Shown here: positions 1-8,910 of the stretch, piece after piece | How the letters are laid out: every line of letters starts with the position of its first letter | How positions within the stretch are numbered: position 1 is the stretch's first letter | NCBI GenBank assembly: GCA_947626935.1 | Contig: CANQUD010000001.1 | Span: forward strand, 98,089-135,318 | DNA: 37,230 nt | Source: an uncultured Clostridia bacterium | GTDB taxonomy: Bacteria > Bacillota > Clostridia > Christensenellales > Borkfalkiaceae | Direction: 5' to 3' | Notes under the pieces: model-generated | Told to the model about the DNA's origin: nothing | The model's input: the letters and a program-made list of their open reading frames with translations, nothing else | Databases searched by the model: none | Made by a program: the position numbers and the translations under genes

Positions 1-467
<467 letters not shown>

Positions 468-501
468 ATGAATTTCGGGCAATTTCTTCGGAAAGCGGTC
501 A

Positions 502-1395
502 TTAAAATTCGTTCCGAAGGCTTTTGCTGATGTAGCCGAGCGCGAATGCCCCCGGACCGACGTGGGCGCCGATGACGGGTCCCATGATCTGCACGTACGG
601 CTCGATCGCGAAGTGTTCGCGGACGTAAGCCGCAAGTTCGTTTGCGGCGGGTTCGTTGTCGGTGTGGACGATGAAGCAATATTGATAGGTCGGATCGGGA
701 CCCTCGGTGTCGAGCTTGTGCTTGATGTAGGAGAGCGCCTTTTTCGTGCCCATGACCTTGTCGATGACGCCCAGTTTGCCGTCGTTGTCGAACGCGATAA
801 TCGGCTTGACCCGAAGCATTCCCCCGACGGCTGCGGCTGCGGCGGAGATGCGCCCGCCGCGCTTCAGAAATTGCAGATCGTCCGCAACGATGAAGTGTTG
901 GATGTGCAGGCGGAGCGATCTGCAGAATTCTGCCGTCTCCTCCGCCGTCTTTCCCGCATTCCTGCAGATGAGGGCTTGCCGCACGAGCGCCCCCTGCCCC
1001 ACCGTCGCGGTGAGCGGGTCGACGACGAACACGCGGAAGTCGGGAAAGTCCTTCCTGACGTCGGCTGCCGCCTTTTCCGCGATCGTCCATGTGTCCGCAA
1101 GTCCCGAAGAGATCGTGAAGTGGACGACGTCCTTTGCGCCCTCTTCCGCAAGCTTCAGAAAGTGGGAATAATGGGACTCATAGTTGAGCTTGCTCGTCTT
1201 GGGCATCCAGCCGTCCCGCAATTTGTTGTAAAATTCAACATACTGCCCGATCTCGGTGAAGTTATCGAGATACTCCTCGATCTTTCCGTCCTTCTCGAGC
1301 ATAAAGGTAAGAGGTGCGAACTTGATATCGTTTTCTACGACGAAATCATGGAAGAGATCGCAGGTAGAATCGGTGGACAGAGTAAATTTGTACAT
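502..1395 (-). CDS. DegV family fatty acid-binding protein
   Basis: DegV proteins bind a fatty acid and, in Gram-positive bacteria, act with fatty acid kinase (FakA) to pass acyl-phosphate to phospholipid synthesis; no kinase gene is seen here. The 297-aa length is normal for the family. The N-terminal STDSTCDLF segment, the FTISSGLADTW segment and the FVVDPLTATVGQGALV region are typical, as is the central SLRLHIQHFIVADDLQFLKRGGR (shown in part as LQFLKRGGRIS). Start ATG 1395, with a GAGAGG ribosome binding site about 12 bases upstream. It is divergent from the phosphohexomutase gene. The exact lipid ligand cannot be read from sequence. Confidence 0.88.
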   Translation of the reverse strand: MYKFTLSTDSTCDLFHDFVVENDIKFAPLTFMLEKDGKIEEYLDNFTEIGQYVEFYNKLRDGWMPKTSKLNYESHYSHFLKLAEEGAKDVVHFTISSGLADTWTIAEKAAADVRKDFPDFRVFVVDPLTATVGQGALVRQALICRNAGKTAEETAEFCRSLRLHIQHFIVADDLQFLKRGGRISAAAAAVGGMLRVKPIIAFDNDGKLGVIDKVMGTKKALSYIKHKLDTEGPDPTYQYCFIVHTDNEPAANELAAYVREHFAIEPYVQIMGPVIGAHVGPGAFALGYISKSLRNEF

Positions 1396-1428
1396 GAAAA
1401 ATTTTATCCTCTCCGTATATTTATATTC

Positions 1429-1458
1429 ATTATATCACACAATCCTGTCCGAATGCAA
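1429..1458 (-). promoter_or_regulatory. Promoter of degV
   Basis: Minus strand TTGCAT (1458-1453), an 18-bp spacer and TATAAT (1434-1429), 34 bases before the degV start. Confidence 0.6.
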
Positions 1459-1498
1459 GATAATTTCCGAAGTTTGTTTTCTTTTTTCTTTGAAAGAC

Positions 1499-1527
1499 TT
1501 GAAAAACGGAAAATTTGTCTGTATAAT
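1499..1527 (+). promoter_or_regulatory. Promoter of the phosphohexomutase gene
   Basis: TTGAAA (1499-1504), a 17-bp spacer and TATAAT (1522-1527), followed by an AAGGGGGG ribosome binding site and a TTG start at 1572. Confidence 0.8.
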
Positions 1528-1571
1528 AGAGGAAAGTTTGAAAAAAATTTCCAAGGGGGGAAATCATACCT

Positions 1572-3053
1572 TTGAAAAACTATCTCTCTCTCAAGAACGG
1601 GACGGATGTCCGCGGGACTGCGATCGCAGGCGTCAAGGACGACCCCGTCACGCTCACCGAGGAAGCGGTAAAGGACATCGGGATGGCGTTTTGCAGATGG
1701 CTTACCCTCGAAAAGGGCTTCCCTTCCGCAACGGTCGCCGTCGGACACGATTCCCGTCTCTCCGCAAAGAATATCGAGGCTTGGCTGACGGAAGGGATCG
1801 TATCCTGCGGCTTCGACGTGATCCGCACGGGGCTGTCCTCGACGCCCTCGATGTTCATGCTCCTGCAGGACGGGTTCGGGGCGGACGCTTCCGTCATGAT
1901 CACCGCAAGTCACCTTCCCTACCAGAAAAACGGGCTGAAATTCTTCGTGAAGGACGGCGGGCTGGAGGGATCTGACATCGAAAAGATCCTCTCTCTCGCG
2001 GAAGAAGGCGTCTCTCCTTCCCCGAAGCGGGGAAAAGTCTCCGACAAGTCCTATATCGAAACGTATGCGCACGGTCTCGTCGAAAAGGTCCGCCGCGAAA
2101 CGGGGAAAGAGACCCCTCTCGCGGGCAAAAAGATCCTCGTGGACGCGGGAAACGGCGCGGGCGGCTTCTATGTGGACCTCGTGCTCAAGCCGCTCGGCGC
2201 GGATACGGAAGGGTCGCAGTTCCTCGAAGCGGACGGATCCTTCCCCAACCATATCCCCAATCCCGAAAACGAGACGGCGATGAAGTCCGTATGCGACGCG
2301 GTGAAACGGCACAAAGCCGATTTCGGCATCATCTTCGACACCGACGTCGACCGTGCGGGCGCTGTCTCGTCAGACGGCGAGGAGATCAACCGCAACCGCC
2401 TCATCGCCCTCATCTCGGCGATCTTGCTCGAGGAACGGGCGGGCGCGACGATCGTCACAGATTCCGTCACGAGCGACGGACTCAGCGCGTTCATCAAAAG
2501 CCACGGCGGCATCCATCACCGCTTCAAGCGCGGGTACAAGAACGTCATCAACGAGAGCAAGCGGCTCAACGAGGCGGGGATCGATTCCCCCCTCGCCATC
2601 GAGACGAGCGGGCATGCGGCGCTCAAGGAGAATTACTTCCTCGACGACGGCGCCTACCTCGTGACGAGGCTCCTCATCGCCCTCGCAAAGAAGGGAGACC
2701 TCGAGAGTCTGATCTCCGACCTTCCCGAGCCTCTCGAAGCCGAGGAGATCCGCCTCAAGTTCAAGCCGAACACCGATTTCAAGACGCTCGGCGGGGTCGT
2801 ACTCAAGGACTTCGAAGCGTACGTCAAGACAGTTCCCTATCTCTCTCCCGCTGCGGAAAATCACGAGGGCGTGCGCGTCAACTTCGACAAAACGCACGGC
2901 GACGGCTGGACGCTCATCCGCATGAGCCTGCATGAACCGATCATGCCCATCAACCTCGAGAGCAATGTCCGCGGCGGCAACGAAGTCATGAAAAAAGAAC
3001 TCGGCGCCTTCCTGAAACAGTACGACTTTCTGGAGACCGACGGCGTTTTTTGA
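1572..3053 (+). CDS. Phosphoglucomutase/phosphomannomutase family protein
   Basis: A four-domain alpha-D-phosphohexomutase moving phosphate between C1 and C6 of a hexose phosphate. Visible landmarks: the phosphoserine loop TASHLP with the catalytic serine near residue 113, the metal loop DTDVDR (256-261), the sugar-specificity loop ETSGH (344-348) and a C-terminal phosphate loop reading RGGNE instead of the more common RxSGTEP. The segment SLHEPIMPINLES near the C-terminus recalls the branch shared with plant plastid mutase-like proteins, so glucose versus mannose specificity is uncertain. It starts at TTG 1572; the AGGGGGG ribosome binding site is 11 bases upstream and there is no better in-frame start. 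493 aa, complete. Confidence 0.88.
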   Translation: MKNYLSLKNGTDVRGTAIAGVKDDPVTLTEEAVKDIGMAFCRWLTLEKGFPSATVAVGHDSRLSAKNIEAWLTEGIVSCGFDVIRTGLSSTPSMFMLLQDGFGADASVMITASHLPYQKNGLKFFVKDGGLEGSDIEKILSLAEEGVSPSPKRGKVSDKSYIETYAHGLVEKVRRETGKETPLAGKKILVDAGNGAGGFYVDLVLKPLGADTEGSQFLEADGSFPNHIPNPENETAMKSVCDAVKRHKADFGIIFDTDVDRAGAVSSDGEEINRNRLIALISAILLEERAGATIVTDSVTSDGLSAFIKSHGGIHHRFKRGYKNVINESKRLNEAGIDSPLAIETSGHAALKENYFLDDGAYLVTRLLIALAKKGDLESLISDLPEPLEAEEIRLKFKPNTDFKTLGGVVLKDFEAYVKTVPYLSPAAENHEGVRVNFDKTHGDGWTLIRMSLHEPIMPINLESNVRGGNEVMKKELGAFLKQYDFLETDGVF

Positions 3054-3080
3054 GCGGAAGAGAAAATTTCCTCTCATGCG

Positions 3081-3107
3081 AAAAATGCCCAAAATCAGGG
3101 CAATTTT
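3081..3107. terminator. Possible terminator after the phosphohexomutase gene
   Basis: A ten-pair stem with one mismatch (AAAAATGCCC / GGGCAATTTT) and a 7-nt loop. The U-rich stretch lies within the stem arm rather than after it, so termination is only possible. A second weak CAGGGC/GCCCTG pair overlaps it. Confidence 0.35.
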
Positions 3108-3134
3108 CCGCAAAAACAGCCCTGAAAAAGAGTA

Positions 3135-3157
3135 TTATGTGTGACATAGTACTATGT
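3135..3157. promoter_or_regulatory. Putative operator upstream of tkt
   Basis: TTATGTGTGACATAG (3135-3149) matches, with two differences, the palindromic sites TTATGTCTGACATAA upstream of dgt (26286-26323). It overlaps a 14-bp perfect palindrome ACATAGTACTATGT (3144-3157). The GTC-N-GAC core resembles FadR-type GntR operators; this family assignment is inference. Confidence 0.45.
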
Positions 3158-3206
3158 TCCACCCGAAAAATCATCAAGAAAACAATGTCATAAGGAGAAA
3201 TGAATC

Positions 3207-5195
3207 ATGAAACAGACGACCATCAATGCCATCCGCATCCTCTCGGCGGAAGCGATCCAAAAGGCAAATTCGGGACACCCCGGGCTTCCCCTCGGTTCCG
3301 CCCCCATCGCCTACACGCTCTGGCAAAACTTTTTGAAGTTCAACAATAAGGATCCCAAGTGGGACAACAGAGACCGTTTCGTCCTCTCCGCGGGACACGG
3401 CTCCATGCTCAACTACTCTCTCCTCTACCTCTATGGGTTCGGGCTTACAATCGAAGATCTCAAGAACTTCCGCCAGCTCGGCAGCAAGACCCCGGGGCAT
3501 CCCGAATACGGTCACACGGCGGGCATCGAGACGACGACGGGTCCCCTCGGTCAGGGCATCGCGAACGCCGTCGGCATGGCGGTCGCCGAAGCGCACCTTG
3601 CGGCGAAGTTCAACCGCGAAGGATTCCCCGTCGTCGATCACTACACCTATGCCCTCTGCGGCGACGGCTGCCTCGAGGAAGGCATTTCCTATGAAGCATG
3701 CTCGTTCGCGGGAACGCACGCGCTCGGCAAGCTCATCCTCTTCTACGACGACAACGACATCACGATCGAGGGCAACACCGACATCACCTTCAAAGAGGAC
3801 GTCGCGGCGCGGTTCAAGGCGCAGAATTGGCAGGTCATCAAGGTCGACCTCGTCTCCCATCCCGACAATGTCATGATGCTTTCCAACGCCATCAGAAAGG
3901 CGCAGAAGGACACCGAGCACCCCTCCGTCATCATCTGCAAGACGAAGATCGGCTACGGAACCCCGCTCGAGGGCAGCCAAAAGTGTCACGGTTCCCCTCT
4001 CGGCGAAGAGAATCTCCAAAAGACCAAGGAAAAGCTCGGCTGGACCTCTGCTCCGTTCGAAGTTCCCGAAGAAGTTCTCAAGCACTGCAAGACGGCGGGC
4101 AGACGGGGCGCAAAGAAAGAACGTGAATGGAAGGCGATGTTCGCGGAATACGAAAAGGCGTATCCCGAACTTGCCAAGGAATATCGGGCGGCGATGAAGG
4201 GCGAGATCGTCGATCTCACGACCTGCGAGGACCTCTTCAAATTCGAAAAGCCGATGGCGACCCGCCAGACTTCGGCGCAGGTGCTCCAGAAGATCGCGGC
4301 GCTCGTTCCCTCTCTCATGGGCGGAAGCGCGGACCTTGCTCCGTCCAACCTTTCCGACATGAAGAATACGGACAAGATCACCTACGGCGACTTCGGTCCC
4401 GATAACTATGCGGGAAGAAATATGCACTTCGGCATCCGCGAACATGCGATGGCGGCGATTGCGAACGGCATGCAGCTCCACGGCGGCATCCATGCATACT
4501 GCTCCACCTTCTTCATCTTCTCGGACTATTGCAAACATGCGATGCGGCTCTCCGCGCTCATGAATATCCCCGTTATCTACATCCTGACGCACGACAGCAT
4601 CGGTGTCGGCGAGGACGGTCCCACCCATGAACCCGTGGAACAGCTCATCGCGCTCCGCTCCATTCCCAATATGAAGGTCTACCGTCCCGCAGACGGCAAG
4701 GAAACGGCGGCGGCGTGGATCTCGGCGCTCACGGGGACGGCGCCCACTGCGCTCGTTCTCACGAGGCAGAACCTTCCCCAATATGCAAACAGCGGTCTCA
4801 ATGCCCTCAAGGGCGGGTACGTGCTCGAGGACTGCGACGGGAAGCCCGATGTTCTCCTCATCGCGAGCGGGTCGGAAGTCGAACAATGCGTCGGCGCGAA
4901 GGCGAAACTTGCAGAGGAAGGGATCAAGGCGCGGGTCGTCTCGATGCCCTGCTTCGAGGAATTTGAAAAACAGAGCGAAAAGTACAAGGAGAGCGTCCTT
5001 CCCTCTTCCGTCAAGGCGCGTGTGTGCGTGGAAGCGGGCAGCCCGTACAGCTGGTACAAGTATGCGGGCGACAAGGGCGAGATCGTCGCGATGACGGGCT
5101 TCGGCGCAAGCGGTCCCGCGGCACAGCTCTTCAAGAAATTCGGCTTCACCGTCGAAAACGTCGTCGAGAAGGCAAAATTGAGCTTGGCGAAATAA
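3207..5195 (+). CDS. tkt: Transketolase
   Basis: A thiamine diphosphate enzyme of the non-oxidative pentose phosphate pathway. It moves two-carbon units between ketoses and aldoses and makes erythrose 4-phosphate, which AroF (16359-17387) needs. The 662-aa protein is full length. Landmarks: SGHPG (His24), GHGSM (His64), the diphosphate/Mg motif beginning GDGCLEEG (152-159), KCHGSPLG (His261), and the cofactor-activating glutamate in GIREHAMA (Glu412), followed by EDGPTHEPVEQL. Start ATG 3207 with AAGGAG nine bases upstream. It lies alone between a possible weak terminator and a strong one. The palindromes upstream suggest a dedicated repressor. Confidence 0.97.
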   Translation: MKQTTINAIRILSAEAIQKANSGHPGLPLGSAPIAYTLWQNFLKFNNKDPKWDNRDRFVLSAGHGSMLNYSLLYLYGFGLTIEDLKNFRQLGSKTPGHPEYGHTAGIETTTGPLGQGIANAVGMAVAEAHLAAKFNREGFPVVDHYTYALCGDGCLEEGISYEACSFAGTHALGKLILFYDDNDITIEGNTDITFKEDVAARFKAQNWQVIKVDLVSHPDNVMMLSNAIRKAQKDTEHPSVIICKTKIGYGTPLEGSQKCHGSPLGEENLQKTKEKLGWTSAPFEVPEEVLKHCKTAGRRGAKKEREWKAMFAEYEKAYPELAKEYRAAMKGEIVDLTTCEDLFKFEKPMATRQTSAQVLQKIAALVPSLMGGSADLAPSNLSDMKNTDKITYGDFGPDNYAGRNMHFGIREHAMAAIANGMQLHGGIHAYCSTFFIFSDYCKHAMRLSALMNIPVIYILTHDSIGVGEDGPTHEPVEQLIALRSIPNMKVYRPADGKETAAAWISALTGTAPTALVLTRQNLPQYANSGLNALKGGYVLEDCDGKPDVLLIASGSEVEQCVGAKAKLAEEGIKARVVSMPCFEEFEKQSEKYKESVLPSSVKARVCVEAGSPYSWYKYAGDKGEIVAMTGFGASGPAAQLFKKFGFTVENVVEKAKLSLAK

Positions 5196-5203
5196 AAACT
5201 ACG

Positions 5204-5224
5204 GGCACGCCTTCACGGCGTGCC
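5204..5224 (+). terminator. Intrinsic terminator of tkt
   Basis: Perfect 8-bp GC-rich stem GGCACGCC / GGCGTGCC with loop TTCAC, then TCATTCTT. It ends eight bases before the next start codon. Confidence 0.7.
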
Positions 5225-5232
5225 TCATTCTT

Positions 5233-6012
5233 ATGAATCAGCATCCATTCATCCTCGTGCACGGGATCATCGTTAAGGAGTTCCTGTTCTTCAAAGCCTT
5301 CGGCGGGATCGGAAAGAGACTCAAAAAGGCAGGGTATGCCGTGTTCACCGCCGACACGGACGGCTTTGGCACGATCGAAAACAACGCCGCACAGCTGAAA
5401 GCGTACACGGAGAGGGTGCTTGCGGAGACGGGTGCGGAGAAAGTCCACCTCATTGCCCATTCCAAGGGCGGTTTGGATGCAAAATATGCGCTTTCCGCCC
5501 TCGGCATGAGAGAAAAAGCCGCCTCGCTGACCACCCTGTGCACGCCCCACCGCGGATCGGGCATCGCCACATGGCTGTACCGCCGCCCGCGGTGGCTTAT
5601 GAAATTCATCGCCTTCTGGATCGATCTCTGGTATCGCATTTGCCGCGACAGACACCCCGACAGCTACGCAGTCTGCAGACAGCTCTGTTCCACAGACGAG
5701 GAAATTTCCTTCGGCGACCTCGACGGCGTGTACTGCCAGAGTTTTTCCTCGGCGATCGACAGCTGCAAGGATGATTTCCTCTTGAGCGCTCCCCTTCTCC
5801 TCTCCCGTCACTGCAAGGAAGGAGAATCGGACGGGATCGTCACGGTGGAATCCTCCCGCTTCGCCAATTACCGCGGAAGCTGCCTCGGCGAAAAGGCTTC
5901 CCACTCGGACATCATCGGTCTATCGCGCAACAAGAAAAAACGGGAAAGCGTCTATGAATTTTATATCGGACTCTGCGAGGAATTGCTCGGGATCGATGAA
6001 GATTTCGGGTGA
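5233..6012 (+). CDS. Lipase-like alpha/beta hydrolase
   Basis: Probable ester or lipid hydrolase of the triacylglycerol lipase type. The first strand leads to the oxyanion motif FILVHGI (His10-Gly11). The nucleophile elbow is AHSKGG (Ser77, in a GxSxG variant with Ala first). CTPHRGSG follows, as in bacterial lipases. Asp200 (SDGIV) and His224 (ASHSD) are in place for the rest of the triad. No signal peptide is visible, so it is likely cytoplasmic. Start ATG 5233 is needed to keep the first strand, yet no Shine-Dalgarno sequence precedes it and the tkt terminator hairpin ends just upstream. It is followed at 43 bp by the nitroreductase gene. The substrate is unknown. Confidence 0.78.
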   Translation: MNQHPFILVHGIIVKEFLFFKAFGGIGKRLKKAGYAVFTADTDGFGTIENNAAQLKAYTERVLAETGAEKVHLIAHSKGGLDAKYALSALGMREKAASLTTLCTPHRGSGIATWLYRRPRWLMKFIAFWIDLWYRICRDRHPDSYAVCRQLCSTDEEISFGDLDGVYCQSFSSAIDSCKDDFLLSAPLLLSRHCKEGESDGIVTVESSRFANYRGSCLGEKASHSDIIGLSRNKKKRESVYEFYIGLCEELLGIDEDFG

Positions 6013-6055
6013 ACTTCGGGAGAACGAGATCAAAAAACAATTCAAGGAGATCTTT

Positions 6056-6595
6056 ATGGAACTTTCGGACATCGAAAAACTATATTTACAAAGGCAGAGC
6101 TGCAGGGAATTCTCGGACAGGGAAGTCGGGGAAGATCTCATCGGGGAAATTTGCAGGATCGCCCTGCTTGCCCCCTCTGCCCGCAACGCCCAGCCGTGGC
6201 AGCTCATCGCCGTCATGGGAAATCAGCTGCCCGAATTCGTCAAGGCGGTCCAGCCGATGGGTATGAATCGGTTCGCTTCCGATGCGAATGCGCTCATTGT
6301 CGTCGCAGAGGACGGGGGCGGCGTCATGCAGGTCGGTCCTGTCCTTCGGGAGAATCCCTATGTCAAGAACGATCTTGGCATTCTGACGGCACATCTCGTC
6401 CTTGCGGCGGAAGCGGCGGGTCTCGGAACGTGCATCCTCGGCGCACGGGACGAAAACCGTCTCCGCGAACTCTTGGGGTTCAAAAAAGATCGGCACATTC
6501 CCCATGTCGTCGCGGTCGGCTATCCCAAGGAAGGATACGAGATCCGCGAAAAGAAGCGCAAGCCCCTCGAAACGACGTTCACACTGCTCAAATAA
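6056..6595 (+). CDS. Nitroreductase family protein
   Basis: FMN-dependent NAD(P)H oxidoreductase fold; members reduce nitro compounds, quinones or flavins, and the true substrate cannot be told. Evidence: the N-terminal QRQSCREFSDREV, then APSARNAQPWQLIAV (FMN phosphate region), and a late LAAEAAGLGTCILGA followed by VVAVGYP. At 179 aa it is among the shorter members. ATG 6056 is chosen because AAGGAG sits six bases upstream; an in-frame ATG at 5954 inside the previous gene is too far from any ribosome binding site. It probably shares a transcript with the lipase and the following gene. Confidence 0.87.
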   Translation: MELSDIEKLYLQRQSCREFSDREVGEDLIGEICRIALLAPSARNAQPWQLIAVMGNQLPEFVKAVQPMGMNRFASDANALIVVAEDGGGVMQVGPVLRENPYVKNDLGILTAHLVLAAEAAGLGTCILGARDENRLRELLGFKKDRHIPHVVAVGYPKEGYEIREKKRKPLETTFTLLK

Positions 6596-6619
6596 CTTCG
6601 GGGAGCCGCAGGAGATCGG

Positions 6620-7714
6620 ATGGAAAGTACACAAAAGAGAAATGCGCGGGCGAGGGCGTTCCTCGGATCCCTCTATGAAAAAGCTCTCGATCCGACGTTT
6701 CAGCCGAATGAGACAGACGTTCGGGAGCATCTCGAAAAGCTCTTTCAGACGTCCGCTTGGGGGTTTCGGGAGATCCTTTTGGTCGTTGTCGTCGGCATGG
6801 CGCTCGACCCCTCTTTCCGCGCGTCCGAAGAGTTCTACCGCTGCAAGCCCCGTGCGATCTACGAGGGTCCGATCAAGGAATTTTTGATCGAAAAACACAT
6901 CCCGCACAGAAAATCGGGTCCGTTGAATGTCGCAAAAGCAACGGTCGGACTCGATCGGACGTGGGCGGCGCAGCGCAGACCTTCCGATGTTGCCGAGGCG
7001 ACGGTCGGACTCGTCCATTTTCTGGAATCCGCAAGCGACATCCCCTCTGCGGTCACGGAGATCGGCGTCGCCCTCGTGCGGCGTCTGCTCGAACAGGCGG
7101 AGAAGCTCTCTTCCCTCGCCGTCGAACCCGACCCCGACGCGGACCCATGCCGTCTCTTTGCTCTCTGCAAAGCGTTGATCGAACGGGCGCCCGATGCGGG
7201 GAATACGCCGCAGAAGATCGCCGCGCTCCTGTTGAAGAGCTACCACGCCTCTCTCCGTACGGGCATAGAGGTGACGGGAGACGACCGCGCTTCCGTGGCG
7301 AGCACTGCGAGCCGAAAATCCGGGGATCTCAACGAAGAACGTTCGGGTGAGATCTACAAAGTGTATGAGGTCACGGTGAAGCCCTTCGATCTTTTCAGGA
7401 TCAGGGACTCATTCGACTGCATTTCGGACTACAATGCAAAGGAACAAACAGAGATCCGTGAGGTCGTCGTCATCTGCCGCCCCAAAGACTGTCCGAAGGA
7501 GATGGTCGCGAGCGGGCTTCATACCTATCTCGGGCAATATCGCTATCGGGACGTCGTGTATTTCTTTTGGGATATCTTTGAGTGGGTCGCCATGGTCCTG
7601 CAGCAGATGCCGTCGGACGGGCGGAGAATGTTTTATCTTCTCCTGAACAGTCATGTGAATGACATGAACACGGCGGAGAAAGTCAAACGGCTCTGGAGAG
7701 ACCTTCATCTGTAA
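6620..7714 (+). CDS. Putative type II restriction endonuclease
   Basis: I do not recognise the exact family. The role is inferred mainly from position: it converges on a DNA cytosine methyltransferase (7772-8836), the usual arrangement of a type II restriction-modification pair. The 364-aa protein has no membrane segment or signal peptide. A possible PD-(D/E)xK-like nuclease core is GDL (Asp236) followed by KVYEVTVKPFD (Glu250, Lys254), at the usual spacing but with E-V-T-V-K rather than E-x-K. The sequence VAxATVGL occurs twice (104-111 and 124-131). Start ATG 6620 with AGGAG seven bases upstream. The recognition sequence cannot be read. An unrelated protein of unknown function remains possible. 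Confidence 0.55.
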   Translation: MESTQKRNARARAFLGSLYEKALDPTFQPNETDVREHLEKLFQTSAWGFREILLVVVVGMALDPSFRASEEFYRCKPRAIYEGPIKEFLIEKHIPHRKSGPLNVAKATVGLDRTWAAQRRPSDVAEATVGLVHFLESASDIPSAVTEIGVALVRRLLEQAEKLSSLAVEPDPDADPCRLFALCKALIERAPDAGNTPQKIAALLLKSYHASLRTGIEVTGDDRASVASTASRKSGDLNEERSGEIYKVYEVTVKPFDLFRIRDSFDCISDYNAKEQTEIREVVVICRPKDCPKEMVASGLHTYLGQYRYRDVVYFFWDIFEWVAMVLQQMPSDGRRMFYLLLNSHVNDMNTAEKVKRLWRDLHL

Positions 7715-7740
7715 ATAGACGGTCGATTTTCCGTTCAGAG

Positions 7741-7773
7741 AAAAACAGTTCGCGAAGGGCGAACTGTTTTTTT
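7741..7773. terminator. Bidirectional terminator between endonuclease and methyltransferase
   Basis: Perfect 13-bp inverted repeat (AAAAACAGTTCGC / GCGAACTGTTTTT) with loop GAAGG. It has U runs in both directions and serves both convergent genes. Confidence 0.92.
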
Positions 7774-8836
7774 ATTCATTTTCACTTGACAGATATTGTT
7801 TGACTGCGCTTGCGACGGCTTCCGCCAATTTGCAGGGGACCGCGTTGCCGATCTGCGTGTAGATTCTGCTCTTCGTCCCGCAAAACACGTAGTCGTCGGG
7901 GAAGGTCTGCAGCCGTGCGGCTTCCCGAATCGTGATCCGCCGAAGCCGTTTGGGCGGCTCCTCTTCCGTGATCGGCTGTCCGTCCTTGAGCCTTTTGTGA
8001 AAGTCGGCGACCCAGTCGCTTGCGGCATCTCCGTACAGATATTCCTCGTCGAGGAAGGGCGTCTTGTTTCCCCCCATCGAGGCGGGAAGGGTGTTGGCAT
8101 AGCCGTCCGCATCGATGGGTCTGCCCTGCCCGTTGAAGTACATCCCCGCATAGGGAGAACTGCGCATGACGGGACGCGTTGCGAAGGTGATCTTTGCCGT
8201 ACAGGTGTTAGGATTTTTCTCCGTTCCCGCCCGTCCGAGCGGGAGAAGAAGGTCGCGGACGCAGGGCGCTTTTTTTTGCAGACTTTCGATGATTTTTTGC
8301 ATATGGGGTCGGAAAAACTTATCTTTGTTCTCTCGGATCCCGATGAAAAATACCCTCTCGCGCTTTTGGGAAACGCCGAATTTTGTCGCGTCCAAGAGGA
8401 AAGGAACGCAGTCGTAGCCCAGCGCTTTTGCCCGCTCGAGATAGCGCTTTCGGACGCTCTCCCATCTTGCGAGCACGCCGAGCGCCTTGACGTTTTCCAT
8501 GACAAAGGCGCGGGGACGGACGATTTCGACGGCATCGAGAAAGGTGAAGATCAGGCGGCTCCTCGTGTCGTCGGGATCCATCTTCCCCGCGACAGAGAAC
8601 CCTTGGCAGGGCGGACCGCCGAACACGAGGTCGCAGCCGCGGTACCCGTCAAGCCGATCGATGACGTCATGGATGTCCCCTTCCGCCATCACGCCCGCCG
8701 CATGGTTTGCGTTGTATGTAGCTGCCGCCTCCGCCATCAACTCGTTTGCGAAGAGGACGCGGAACCCGACTCCCTCGAAGCCGACGTCCATTCCTCCCGC
8801 ACCCGTGAAGAGGGAGACAGCGGTAAGTTCCCGCAT
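7772..8836 (-). CDS. DNA (cytosine-5-)-methyltransferase
   Basis: Methylates C5 of cytosine in a specific DNA site, probably protecting host DNA from the facing endonuclease. All main C5-methyltransferase motifs are visible: I (LFTGAGGMDVGFE), IV (GGPPCQGFS, catalytic Cys77), VI (MENVK, 113-117), VIII (QKRERVFF), IX (REAARLQTFPDDYVF) and X (QIGNAVPCKLAEAVA). The target recognition region lies between VIII and IX. ATG 8836 gives 354 aa and has AAGGAG ten bases upstream; an upstream in-frame TTG (8875) lies inside the promoter -10 region and is rejected. Its own promoter is strong. No small control-protein gene is next to the pair. Confidence 0.96.
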   Translation of the reverse strand: MRELTAVSLFTGAGGMDVGFEGVGFRVLFANELMAEAAATYNANHAAGVMAEGDIHDVIDRLDGYRGCDLVFGGPPCQGFSVAGKMDPDDTRSRLIFTFLDAVEIVRPRAFVMENVKALGVLARWESVRKRYLERAKALGYDCVPFLLDATKFGVSQKRERVFFIGIRENKDKFFRPHMQKIIESLQKKAPCVRDLLLPLGRAGTEKNPNTCTAKITFATRPVMRSSPYAGMYFNGQGRPIDADGYANTLPASMGGNKTPFLDEEYLYGDAASDWVADFHKRLKDGQPITEEEPPKRLRRITIREAARLQTFPDDYVFCGTKSRIYTQIGNAVPCKLAEAVASAVKQYLSSENE

Positions 8837-8863
8837 GGTCACTGTTCTCCTTCCGACATCCGA

Positions 8864-8892
8864 ATTGTACCCCAAATTTCATCCAAAGTCAA
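8864..8892 (-). promoter_or_regulatory. Promoter of the cytosine methyltransferase
   Basis: Minus strand TTGACT (8892-8887), a 17-bp spacer and TACAAT (8869-8864), about 27 bases before the ATG. Confidence 0.8.
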
Positions 8893-8910
8893 GTCCTTTT
8901 TGGGAGACTC

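Noticed and set aside
1404-2312. Long open frame opposite the phosphohexomutase gene
   Set aside because: Antisense to a well-supported gene and composed of Arg-, Asp- and Val-rich shadow sequence with no family features.
3174-4886. 570-codon open frame opposite transketolase
   Set aside because: It is the shadow of a full-length transketolase in GC-rich DNA, with no recognisable domain.
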